Below, one piece after another: positions 37,901 to 45,106 of a DNA stretch of 64,000 bases. Each line of letters starts with the position of its first letter. Positions within the stretch are counted from its first letter, which is position 1. The stretch is from Chionis minor (lineage: Eukaryota; Chordata; Aves; Charadriiformes; Chionididae), in assembly GCA_013398295.1 (NCBI GenBank), contig VZSF01017903.1, positions 1,124,062-1,188,061 of the forward strand, given 5' to 3'. The translations under genes were made by a program, and so were the position numbers. Below the pieces are notes generated by a model. It was given only the letters and a program-made list of their open reading frames with translations, was not told the DNA's origin and did not search any database.

Positions 37901-39079
37901 AGACCTAGTCAAACAGGGAATTAATCTTACTTGGAGCCCCAAAGCACTACTGCAATATGCATCGGTCATGACCAAATCTGAATCTCGTCCAATATTTTTA
38001 CTGTATTTTATTTTTGTCGTTACAGTTGTACATGGCAAACTCAATTTTTCTTTTGTTATAATCAGTATGTCCCCCCGTAATTGTGCATGAGTTTTATTTT
38101 TCCTGGGGAATTTCCTGAACTTTTCTAGACAAAGTCTTGTTTTCTTTTTGATAACAGTTCTGGTGATCTCAGTTGGCATAAACTTCCTTTTTGCGCCCTC
38201 GCTGCAACTTCTTCTTTGAACCTCAGTCTAGCAAACAGAGGTGTGTGCACTAAACAGAAAGCAATATCCTAACATTTTGGGAAAAAAATCAGTTTGCTGC
38301 CCAGCACATCAACAGCCACAATACTGACCCTGGGTGTAAAACCAGTGCACATAGGTCCCATTGCTCAGCTGTCCCCAATTAAGCACACAGGCATTTATCA
38401 AGCCAATTTCCAGACTTTGTGACAGAACGCCTAAGCAAGCCAAACCGAAATACCTCATTTTTTTTTTCAGGGAAGATGAAGCATTATGCAGCATACGAGC
38501 CATTAATTTTATGGCTAGTGCAGATGGTAGCTAGAGAAATACTCACATAACCTAATGGAATGAATAGATACTTCAATCTATTCGAATGATAATAGTTTCT
38601 AATGAGCTTAGCGTAGCCCACACAGTGGTATATTCATCCGAATTGTTTTAACATGGATTTCAGTGCAGGCTGTAACCGAAACTGACTTTCCCAACCCCCA
38701 AATTCGGGCCACAGCTGGTTTGTCTCCACCTCGACCCCAAAACGCTTCAGGTCTCCCGTTAAAAGGCCAGCTCCCCCGGAGAGGCCCTGCCGCAAGATTC
38801 CCCTCCGTGAGGTGCCCGCGCTTGCCGAAGGGCCGGCCCAGCTCTGCGCTCCGCGGCGGTAACAGGCCCCGGCCCGAGAGGGACGTTCCGAGGAGGAGGA
38901 GCTGAGGGAGAGCCATGGAGGCCCCACTCACGCCCCGCCGCCCCGTTCCTGCCCGCCGGGAAACAAGCCGCGCTGCCGGGCCCAGGCCCGGGCCTCGCCG
39001 CCCGCCGGGCCGCGCTAGGCCGCAGCGCGGAGGGGCACCTACCCGGCGCGGGAGAACGGCGGCTCTCCGCCCCCGCCAT
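1357..39079 (-). CDS. HSPBAP1: HSPBAP1, JmjC-domain HSPB1-associated protein 1 (complete, 8 coding exons)
   Basis: Joining 39043-39079, 26480-26665, 20741-20925, 16445-16581, 13123-13294, 5374-5457, 2124-2234 and 1357-1914 on the minus strand gives 1470 nt, or 489 residues. The human protein, as I recall it, has 488. Every junction is AG/GT and every phase agrees. Recognition rests on the close match to HSPBAP1 along its whole length. The family is known to bind the small heat-shock protein HSPB1 (Hsp27) and has a JmjC/cupin fold like the 2-oxoglutarate oxygenases; no substrate is firmly established. The HxD pair (H167, D169), the lysine expected to hold 2-oxoglutarate (K183, in GRKRWHLF) and the distal histidine (H249, in RHWWHYV) are all present, so an active iron site is plausible by inference. 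There is no signal peptide or membrane segment. The gene shares a promoter region with SLC49A4, which is transcribed the opposite way. Confidence 0.97.
2124..2234 (-). CDS. HSPBAP1: HSPBAP1 coding exon 7
   Basis: The exon is 111 nt, 37 codons, in phase 0 at both ends, from acceptor TTGATGCAG|GATGCG to donor ACAGAG|GTGAGC. It encodes DADHEARVEEAITRMLVCAI followed by KSAENPSDGDVWLNPTE, residues 268-304. This is the helical segment after the JmjC core that is conserved in the family. It is separated from the last exon by a 209-bp intron. Confidence 0.96.
4314..4340 (+). other. AATAAA followed by A16 tract
   Basis: A canonical AATAAA at 4314-4319 is followed after five bases by sixteen A residues at 4325-4340. 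This resembles the 3' end of a retrotransposed cDNA, but no parent gene was recognised upstream and no target-site duplication was identified. It could also be a chance A tract. Confidence 0.35.
5185..5250 (+). repeat. Possible MIR/AmnSINE-like SINE tail
   Basis: The stretch GGACACTCAGGATAAAAGAT followed by GCTATGTAAGTGTAAG resembles the 3' tail shared by ancient amniote SINEs (an AAAAG-GCTATATAAGTG pattern). Only the tail is visible and it is diverged. Confidence 0.35.
5374..5457 (-). CDS. HSPBAP1: HSPBAP1 coding exon 6 (distal iron histidine)
   Basis: The exon is 84 nt, exactly 28 codons, in phase 0 at both ends. It encodes VLLVPRHWWHYVESIDPITV followed by SINSWIEL, residues 240-267. The last histidine of WWHYV (H249) is the expected distal iron ligand. 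The acceptor AATTCCAG|GTC is good, but the donor CTG|GTATTT is weak. Because the exon length is a multiple of three, skipping it would keep the frame and remove an iron ligand. Confidence 0.95.
11940..11990. repeat. Perfect 22-bp inverted repeat, 7-nt loop
   Basis: The left arm 11940-11961 is the exact reverse complement of the right arm 11969-11990. The core of the left arm is GCTTTAGGAGTATGGCT and the loop is AGGAGCA. A G-T wobble extends the stem by one pair, after which pairing stops abruptly in the flanks. It is not part of an exon and is not bounded by recognisable transposon ends. The stem is shorter than a usual pre-miRNA (about 33 bp) and perfectly matched. Confidence 0.95.
12489..12690 (+). 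repeat. MIR-like ancient SINE
   Basis: The order of motifs follows the MIR/CORE-SINE consensus. A GGAGACTAGGAATT start is followed by GCTGCTGACTGCCTGGGTGA, a GGCACTTAAACC block, a pyrimidine-rich TTTTCTCAGT block and GTTAATAATA. The end is TTGTAAAGCACTGTGAAACC with a GGATG tail. It is highly diverged. Confidence 0.7.
13123..13294 (-). CDS. HSPBAP1: HSPBAP1 coding exon 5 (2-oxoglutarate lysine)
   Basis: The exon is 172 nt, from acceptor TATTTTCAG|GAAAAG to donor GGACAG|GTACCC, entering in phase 2 and leaving in phase 0. It completes R182 and encodes KRWHLFPPGDTSFLYPTRIP, then YEESSIFSKVNVANPDLKRF, and ends in VVTLSPGQ (residue 239). K183 aligns with the lysine that binds 2-oxoglutarate in the asparaginyl hydroxylase FIH (family knowledge). 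The exon lies on the reverse strand of an unrelated 90-codon plus-strand frame. Confidence 0.96.
13295..16444 (-). other. HSPBAP1 intron 4
   Basis: This 3.15-kb intron contains one reverse-oriented MIR-like SINE near 15510-15710. The overlapping open frames around 14030-14700 on both strands show no family resemblance and no splice structure. Confidence 0.9.
15510..15710 (-). repeat. MIR-like ancient SINE, reverse orientation
   Basis: Read on the plus strand, it shows the reversed MIR order: CTCAAAGCTGTTTATAAAC, then TTACAGGTGAGATGATG, GCCTCAGGCC, GGCACTGCCTAGCA, and finally CGGATCTCCAATCCTGCACC with TTAACCAAAAGACC. This is the familiar pattern of an old CORE-SINE in antisense. Confidence 0.65.
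16445..16581 (-). CDS. HSPBAP1: HSPBAP1 coding exon 4 (HxD iron motif)
   Basis: The exon is 137 nt, from acceptor GCTGTAG|GATATA to donor GGAAG|GTAACC, entering in phase 0 and leaving in phase 2. It encodes residues 137-182, including WSDFGFPGRSGKESTLWIGS and NTPCHLDSYGCNLVLQVQGR. H167 and D169 form the HxD pair expected to bind iron in JmjC oxygenases. The open frame around it is short, so it was located by matching the family on the reverse strand. Confidence 0.96.
17037..17056 (+). repeat. (GGAA)5 microsatellite
   Basis: Five perfect GGAA units, flanked by further purine-rich sequence (AGAGAG before, AGAAAAA after). A short simple repeat. Confidence 0.9.
17570..17740 (+). repeat. MIR-like ancient SINE
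   Basis: The motifs appear in consensus order: GGGAGATTCAATTCCTGGCT, CTCGGGCAAATCACTTCATC, TTTTTCCCATCTTGAGAAG, GATAATGGTA and GTAAAGCACTTTGGGG. These match the tRNA-related, CORE and tail regions of MIR-family SINEs. Confidence 0.75.
20741..20925 (-). CDS. HSPBAP1: HSPBAP1 coding exon 3
   Basis: The exon is 185 nt, from acceptor GCTCTAG|TTCCCC to donor TTCCAG|GTAAAG, entering in phase 1 and leaving in phase 0. It encodes VPQFETRCSYVEATLEEFLA, then a variable cysteine- and serine-rich stretch, then YWAYADYKYIARIFEDKPEI, ending at Q136. The WAYADYKY motif is characteristic of this family. The middle (SCGQPSCLSGSFSCYKYSK) differs most from the human protein. Confidence 0.96.
23068..23139. repeat. 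36-bp tandem duplication (two copies)
   Basis: Two adjacent copies start at 23068 and 23104. Both read TTCCCAG-N-TGCTAGGG followed by AAATAAAATAATTTA, with a single difference inside the shared core and divergence in the last bases. A simple local duplication in an intron. Confidence 0.9.
25225..25345 (+). repeat. MIR-like ancient SINE fragment
   Basis: The sequence CACCTCAGTTATCCCATCTG, then TAGAAAGTGAATAAATAACA and later GGTAAAATGCTTTGAAATCC matches the CORE and 3' part of MIR (CTCAGTTTCCCCATCTGTAA and GTAAAGCGCTTTGA). Confidence 0.65.
26000..26125 (-). repeat. MIR-like ancient SINE fragment, reverse orientation
   Basis: On the plus strand it reads TATAGCATCTTCCATGACAG, then GACTTTAAAGTATTGAAAAC, CCTCTGAGACGAAGGTGAG, ATTATCACACTTATCCAGAT. 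This follows the antisense MIR-like tail pattern (TATAGCACCTTTCATC, AAAGTGCTTTACAA, GTGAGGTAGGT, ATTATCCCCATTTTACAGAT). Confidence 0.55.
26480..26665 (-). CDS. HSPBAP1: HSPBAP1 coding exon 2
   Basis: The exon is 186 nt, from acceptor ACATAG|GTGAAG to donor TTTAG|GTGAGA, entering and leaving in phase 1. It covers about residues 13-75 and contains EDVKPFTPGKAKEIVMSLQQ followed by PAVFCNMVGDWPALHWN and YLSAVLDGKTIRFRLGLK. This is the conserved N-terminal part of the JmjC/cupin fold of HSPBAP1. The open frame runs past both ends, but the match to the family stops exactly at the splice sites. Confidence 0.96.
26666..39042 (-). other. HSPBAP1 intron 1
   Basis: At 12.4 kb this is the largest HSPBAP1 intron. 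It holds a short (TAA) run near 29815-29830, a T14 run near 29213 and a T/C-rich simple repeat at 35609-35657. Its 5' end lies in the CpG island. I recognise no gene, RNA or intact transposon in it. Confidence 0.85.
35609..35657 (+). repeat. Pyrimidine-rich TTTCTTG simple repeat
   Basis: An imperfect repeat of GTTTCTTGTTTC-type units, about 50 nt of almost only T and C with scattered G. It is low-complexity DNA. Confidence 0.8.
39043..39079 (-). CDS. HSPBAP1: HSPBAP1 coding exon 1 (start codon)
   Basis: This exon encodes MAGAESRRSPAP plus the first base of a glycine codon, then the donor CCGG|GTAGGT. The ATG at 39079 has a strong context (A at -3, G at +4). An in-frame TAG at 39125-39127, 48 nt upstream, rules out an N-terminal extension. 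The short, low-complexity N terminus precedes the conserved VKPF segment of exon 2, as in mammals, where its sequence differs. It lies inside the CpG island. Confidence 0.9.
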
Positions 39080-39239
39080 GCTGCTCCGGCTCTCCCTGCC
39101 AGGCTCCCCTCGGGACCGCCCTCGCTAAGGGAAAGGGGAGCCCGGCCCGGTCGCCGGCCCGGCCCGCTGCGCCCTGCCGTGCGGGGCGGAGCCGCGCTGT
39201 CAGCCTGACGGCCGGGCCTCCCCGTCCCGTCCCCGCCGG

Positions 39240-39383
39240 NNNNNNNNNNNNNNNNNNNNNNNNNNNNNNNNNNNNNNNNNNNNNNNNNNNNNNNNNNNNN
39301 NNNNNNNNNNNNNNNNNNNNNNNNNNNNNNNNNNNNNNNNNNNNNNNNNNNNNNNNNNNNNNNNNNNNNNNNNNNNNNNNNNN
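39240..39383. other. Assembly gap (144 N) over the SLC49A4 start
   Basis: A run of 144 N in the most GC-rich part of the island. The SLC49A4 frame is open leftwards into the gap, so the initiation codon and first residues lie here or upstream. The true length may differ from the number of N. Confidence 0.98.
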
Positions 39384-39644
39384 CGGTGCCGGCGGCGGTG
39401 CCCGTGCCGGTGCGGCGGCTGGCGCCGTTGTCGGGCCGCGTCTACGGGCGGCGGTGGCTGGTGCTGCTGCTCTTCTCCCTGCTGGGCTTCGCGCAGGGCC
39501 TGGTGTGGAACAGCTGGGGCCCCATCCAGAACTCGGCCCGCCTGGCCTTCGGCTTCAGCGGCTGGGACATCGCCCTGCTCGTCTTCTGGGGGCCCATCGG
39601 CTTCGCGCCCTGCTTCTTCTTCATGTGGCTCATGGACAAGAAGG
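39384..39644 (+). CDS. SLC49A4: SLC49A4 (DIRC2) coding exon 1, 5' end in gap
   Basis: The exon encodes [20 protein letters not shown], then [40 protein letters not shown] and [20 protein letters not shown] with LMDKK. It ends at donor AAGG|GTGAGC in phase 1. It closely matches mammalian SLC49A4, a 12-helix major-facilitator protein of the lysosomal membrane that has been reported to export pyridoxine with protons. Visible are helix 1, helix 2 and the start of the MFS motif-A loop (MDKKG). The GTG at 39386 is not the start. In mammals the missing N terminus carries a dileucine lysosomal sorting signal; here that region falls in the N gap. Confidence 0.96.
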
Positions 39645-42600
39645 GTGAGCGGGGCCGGGGGCGGCGGGGCTGGGGGGTCGGGACTCCCCGCCCCGCTCCT
39701 GCGGCTTCCCCCGGGCCAGGCGGGGACGCCGTGGCCGTGACCCCCCGACGCCGCGGTGAGGGGCGGCGTGGCGGTCCTGCGGATGGGGGAGGAGGGGCTG
39801 TCAGCCCGGGACCGACCGTTGTGCCCGGGGCCGGTGGCCTCGGCCTTAAAAAGGGATGACGAATACTTTAAAGGCATCATGAGTGCTATTTTCGGTACAC
39901 CGCTCCGACAAAAGACACATCAAAGGCCGTTCACGAGGAAGGTGCTCAGGCTGTTCCTAAAGCTAGGAGGAATTATGGCATCTTAACATCGCTGCTGAGG
40001 TGCAGGTCTGGAGATGTGGTTCCTTCTGGTGTTGCCATGTGGGTGTCTCGCCCTGGAGAGCTGGTCAGGTTTTCTGGTAACCAGCCGTGAAACAAACACT
40101 GGCGTCGATGTTCGGATCGAGTAAAGCCCACGCTCGGGGCAGCCGCTGGAAAGCAATACTTCATTTTTAAAGGTGGACTGTACGTGAAGTCGGTGGTTTG
40201 CTGTTAGTGGCGCTCGGGAGATGCAAAGACGGCGAGCGTAAACCAGAAGTTGCGCTCCGGGGTTTCAGAAGATGAGCACGAGGGAGAGTTTCCTAATTTG
40301 TGTTCAGGCGGTTGCATCTCAGTAGCAAACTTCTGAAAATGGTGTTTGTCCATGGAGAACTTCTCCGGGGCCTGTGCAGTTTGTCTGTGGTCACCCTGGG
40401 GACCGCTCTGCTGAGGTCAAGTACCTCTGTTTGCGGATTTGAGCTTTTGGGCCTAAATCCACAGAAGCATTTGGTCTTTTAATTCCTGTTTAAACAGGCC
40501 TCTAAACATGAGATAGCAGCCTATATACCCTTGTGGCTCCCAATGTTAAGTGCTGCTCATTCCATTTATTTAGGAATTAATAGCTCATTTGTGGGGAGGG
40601 AAGAGGGGGAAAGTGAAGGCAGGCAGGGAGAAAAGCTGTAGCTGAGGAGGCTTGTGTCTCGAAACTGGAATTGCTTTTCCTAAAACTAAAAAGGTGTTGA
40701 GGGAATAAAACCGATTGGACTGAAAATATGCTCTCCAAATGAGTCCATGGTGGCTGTACAGCCAGTCTCCTCTCAAGCAATTTAGACTTAAGTTGACAAT
40801 GTCTGTCTAGACTACTGTATAATAGTGTTCTTAATTATCTTAAAATTAAAGTAAGTTCTTTTGTTTTGTACAGTGGAGACAATAACTCTCTGCTCATGGT
40901 AAGAAGGAAATAAAGCTAAACTTGAACCTGCGCTCGTAGAACCAAATCTGTATTTTTATTTCTTCATTTTCTACAAAGTTGATTCCAAACAATGCAAAAA
41001 AAAAAAATACTAGAAAAGTTTTGAAGTAACTCAGGGAAGAAGAAACGTTAGTTTTTTGTTTCTTTCATGTGATTAGTAATGTAGTTGCTGGATTTCTTGG
41101 TTTCACAGCAATATGTTTTCTTCATTGAATTTGATGTCATTGAAAACTGATTGCTTGGGTGGGGTTTGTGTGAGTTGCTTTGGTTTTGGTGGTTTTTTTC
41201 CCTAATTTTCATGTTCATTGGAGATACTGATATGAACTCAGCCTTTGCTCTTGCTTTGTTCCTTTCCTTGTTGAAAGAATTTCGGTTGATAGCCTAAATG
41301 GAGCATCTCAACTGATGGCCTTTATGCGTAAGGAGTACATAAGGGCTCTGAAGCATGCTCTTTGCACAGCAGCAGATTTTGTGGGGGCCCTGTTGTGTTT
41401 CATTCTGTTTTCTGAGTCTGGATGATTCCGACAGAGAATGTGGTGCTGTTCACTTTGGAAGTGGCGGTGGAGTCCTGCCACTTGGTCTCTCATGGAGCAA
41501 AGAGGAGAGCCCCTGCTGCCCAACTCTCCCGTGGGGTCACCAGTGGAACGTTGCGGGGAGGTTTCTGCTCTTTGGAGTACGCATGTTCCAGGAGGAACAT
41601 GACTAGTACTTTGAAGCTGTAAAGTTGGTTGGGTGTGACCTTGCAAGGGCAGCATTTCGCTTGCTTAGGGGTACAGATGCTTGTTGTTACACCACGTTTG
41701 CTCTCTGTACCAAAAATATAGAGAAACAACACCATTTATTCTCCTGGCTTCAGTCATCTGTCATTGGAGTTAGCTAGTAGAGGAACTGTCAGGAAAAAAA
41801 TTGCAATTGTGAAGTGTCAACATGTAAAACCTGGCATATATCAGAAGTATGACACTGTAAGATGACGCATGTCAGAATTTGAGAGGAGATTCTACTTTTA
41901 GATAATTCTATACTTCACAGTCAGAGGTATATCTAACTGATATTGATACGTAGCGGCCCACTGTCAGTTAAGTCTGATTTTTGTGTTATGATGCTTCAGA
42001 CAAAGTCCAAAAAGTATTTGTCTTTTTGGGTTTTAGTTGTTCGTTGTAGCATATAGTTTGAAACATAAATCTATTTGCATACCAGACTTCTGTTGTGTTA
42101 TTTGTGCACCTGTTTCTTATTTCACTACTACTTATAGGGGTTTGGTCACTCTTTTTTTTTTTTTTTACCTTTTAACTAATTAGAAGTTAGTTAACTCCCC
42201 CAAGGACTCTGATGACCCAGAGGGGGTGTTGGTGTCAGAAGCAGCATGACAGTCTTCGTTGGCTAGGCCCGTGTTTCTGTGCATCTATAGGGATTCCCTG
42301 GTTTTTTCATGAAATTGAGGGTGAATTTTCATTAGGAGAGTAGTGATGGTTTTAACAATGCTGTATTTGTGAAAAACCTTACTCAAAGGTCTAAACAGAC
42401 TCAGTAGGAATAGACGATTTTTTGGCAAGGTGTTAATACTGTATTTTAAAGGATTTTGAGGCATTAGAGGAAGCCTGGATTTAGCTGGTGTTTCTGTAAG
42501 GCAAAGCTCATGTATCACAGGTGGAAATTCTTCTCTGGGGAGCGAGCCCTATTCCTGCTTCTTCTGGTTGAAAGGAGACTTCTGCCAGCGTGGTTTTTCT

Positions 42601-45070
42601 TGGGAGCTGGGGGAGTTTTCCATACTCCTTGGCTGGATGCTGTAATAGGGGTAGTGGTGGCATCCATAACTGTTCCAAGCTCTGTTCTAGGATGGGCACA
42701 TCTTGAAACTCAGGAATTATGTTTGCATGCATCGTTTTTGAGTATGTGCCATTTTGAAGTAGGTTTGAAACCCTTTTCCGTAAGTAGAGCTACAGGTGTT
42801 ATCTTGGTTGGTTTCCTGGTGAAGAAAGGTTGAAAGATGGAATGTGCTGTGGAGCTACGTGTGTCTTAATCTGGCATGTTTTCTTTAGCAATGGGATTAG
42901 AGAGTACTTGTTTAAATGATAATTACCTTTAGAGATTCAATAAGGCTGAAATTAAATGGGAAATTACTTCAGTGTGCTTTTGGATGGACCCTTGTTGTTT
43001 ACATGATTAAAATTAGCTACAATTTGTCACATGATGCTTGAGTGTTTATGGATGTTTTGTGCCTTGAGTGTTTCATTTCCTGGGAATGGTAAATATAAGT
43101 GTAGAGAACTGTTAGGATATTTAAATTGAAAGTTTACATACTTCTATGGATCTGGTTGCTTTCTTTTTTTTTTTTGGTTAGTTCATAGTTACAAGGTGAG
43201 ACCTAGAAGCAATATCTACTGTCAGTCTTCATTATGTCCCCATATAATCAAGAAGAGGCAATGAAGAATGAAATACTTTATGCTAATTTACATGAAACAA
43301 ATTGAACAGAATGGTGACATTTTTCATTAATTTTTGGAATACAGTGAACACAGATTTATATTCAGTTTGAAGAAATGTGACATATTACTTGTAAAAGTGA
43401 AATGTAATCTATTTCTTGGTCCTTTTTTATAATATGGTATATGCTTACACGGGTTGAATAGACATTCTTAGTAACTTTATTTTGCTGAAATTAAATTTAC
43501 ATAGCATTGTTATCCTAGTGATTAAACTATGAAATAGAAAACTTCAATAATCAGATTTTGGATTTTAATGGAGATTGGCTTGTCTATTGAAACCATGAAT
43601 GTTTTTACTTGTATGAATAGTTGTTCCCTTCCAGCATATCAAAGTTTTGATTTCCTTGCTTTCTCCTAAATCATAACTCTCAGTTCCCTTCTCTGAGACA
43701 TTTGATAGTTTTTATCTCTTCCACCTGGGAATTTTGAGGTTAAATCCTTTAATACAGTCTGACAAAATAATCATGAATGTTGAGTATGAGTACTAAATCA
43801 GGCCTTACTAATATAAATATGTCTTAATAACTATTCTCTGCACAAAGTAAACTAAACGTGATGGATAAGGAGATTTCTGCATAGCAGCTTTCATGTTTGA
43901 AGTTCCCAGGTTATCACTCTGTGCTGCACACATGGAAATACTGATTTTGCTTTCAGGGGACCTTTGGACTCATCTAACTCACATCTTCGGTCACCTGAAC
44001 AGAAGGGAGAAGATTTCAAATGAACTTGTTTTCACACTAGATTTTCATCTAACAGCTATTTGTAAAATGCCTTTGGTTTTATTTTGAGAGATGTGAAGGT
44101 GGGTACAGAGAGCAAAAAGGAAGCAGGTTGTTCCAAAAGCCAGTGGAAACAAATGATCAAGTGAAGCCAATAGATGGAGAACACTTTCTTTCTCTAGGGT
44201 GTTTCCATTGTTCTTGGCATCTCAGGGTCCTTGAATGTCATTCAGGCTCTTGAACAACGTGGTTAGTAAATATAAATTGGAGCGTGTTACTAATAACTTG
44301 GAAAAACTACAGCAGGTCCAGTTCCTGATAGGTATCACAGTTGGTATAGATGGACAGTGTGAAGTACTTTCCATGGTGGCACTCACAAGAATGTGCTGAG
44401 TTTTTAATGGAAATAGTCATAGTTCTGTTGTGTCCCAAGTGACCGTAAATGCATGGGCTTTTGGTTAACAGAAGGACAAAAGCAGAGAAGTCATGAGTCC
44501 AAGAGTTTTAATCTTGTGGCAAAGAAACACATTTTCAGCTTCTTTTTATCATGATCTCAGAAACAGACTTTTCTTATCGCAGATGCATGACTGCAAGATA
44601 TATGGCCAATATTTCAGAATTATCAATTTGATAATTCACAGGTCAAGTTTAAGCATGAGCCGCAGCTAAAGATGCCTAGGATAAGACTCAGCGTAAGCTT
44701 GTAAGACTTTAATATAATGTGGTGAGATCAAGCTGAAGGGATTTACACACTGCAACAATAGAAAAGGTTTATATATTGGGGTTTTTTTTGGTAGGTTGGT
44801 ACAGCCTATGGGAAAGAAATACCCATGGGGAAAATTTACAGGTATGAAAATGTGGGTAGAATGGCAAGGAGCCAGCGAGAAAGGAAAGCGTGACGTTTCT
44901 GGTGCATGACTGAAACATGCTGGGATTACAGAGAGTAGTCTTATCATAAACAGCTGATTCTACTCCGTAGCATTTATGTTAATGGCAAAGGTCTTGTTAA
45001 CTCCAACAAGAGCACCAGAAGGCTCTTTAGGATTTAATGAAAGCTAAATGTGAATTTAGTGCTTCAGTTT

Positions 45071-45106
45071 AAAAAAAAAAAAAAAGGGGGGGGGGGGGGG
45101 GGGGGG
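45071..45106 (+). repeat. A15G21 homopurine tract
   Basis: Fifteen A residues followed directly by twenty-one G residues. The G run could fold as a G-quadruplex, and the transcript of SLC49A4 would contain it on the sense strand. Run lengths may be inaccurate because such tracts are hard to sequence. Confidence 0.9.

Larger units (their letters stand above)
38740..39850. promoter_or_regulatory. CpG-island bidirectional promoter of HSPBAP1 and SLC49A4
   Basis: The base composition changes abruptly to GC-rich, CpG-dense sequence covering exon 1 of both genes and the assembly gap. The HSPBAP1 ATG (39079, minus) and the end of the gap (39383) are about 300 nt apart, so the two transcripts must start from one shared region. 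GC boxes are visible (CGCCCCGCC at 38931-38939; GGGGCGGAG at 39183-39191). No TATA box is apparent. AGCATGGCGGGG over the HSPBAP1 start resembles a YY1 site (inference). Confidence 0.85.

Noticed and set aside
38608..39208. Several overlapping open frames in the CpG island on both strands
   Set aside because: They are proline-, arginine- and glycine-rich and follow from GC content alone; stops are rare by composition. Only the HSPBAP1 and SLC49A4 first exons are supported.
39200..39880. 226-codon minus-strand open frame spanning the N gap
   Set aside because: It reads through 144 unknown bases and is the GC-rich reverse complement of SLC49A4 exon 1. It has no family resemblance.
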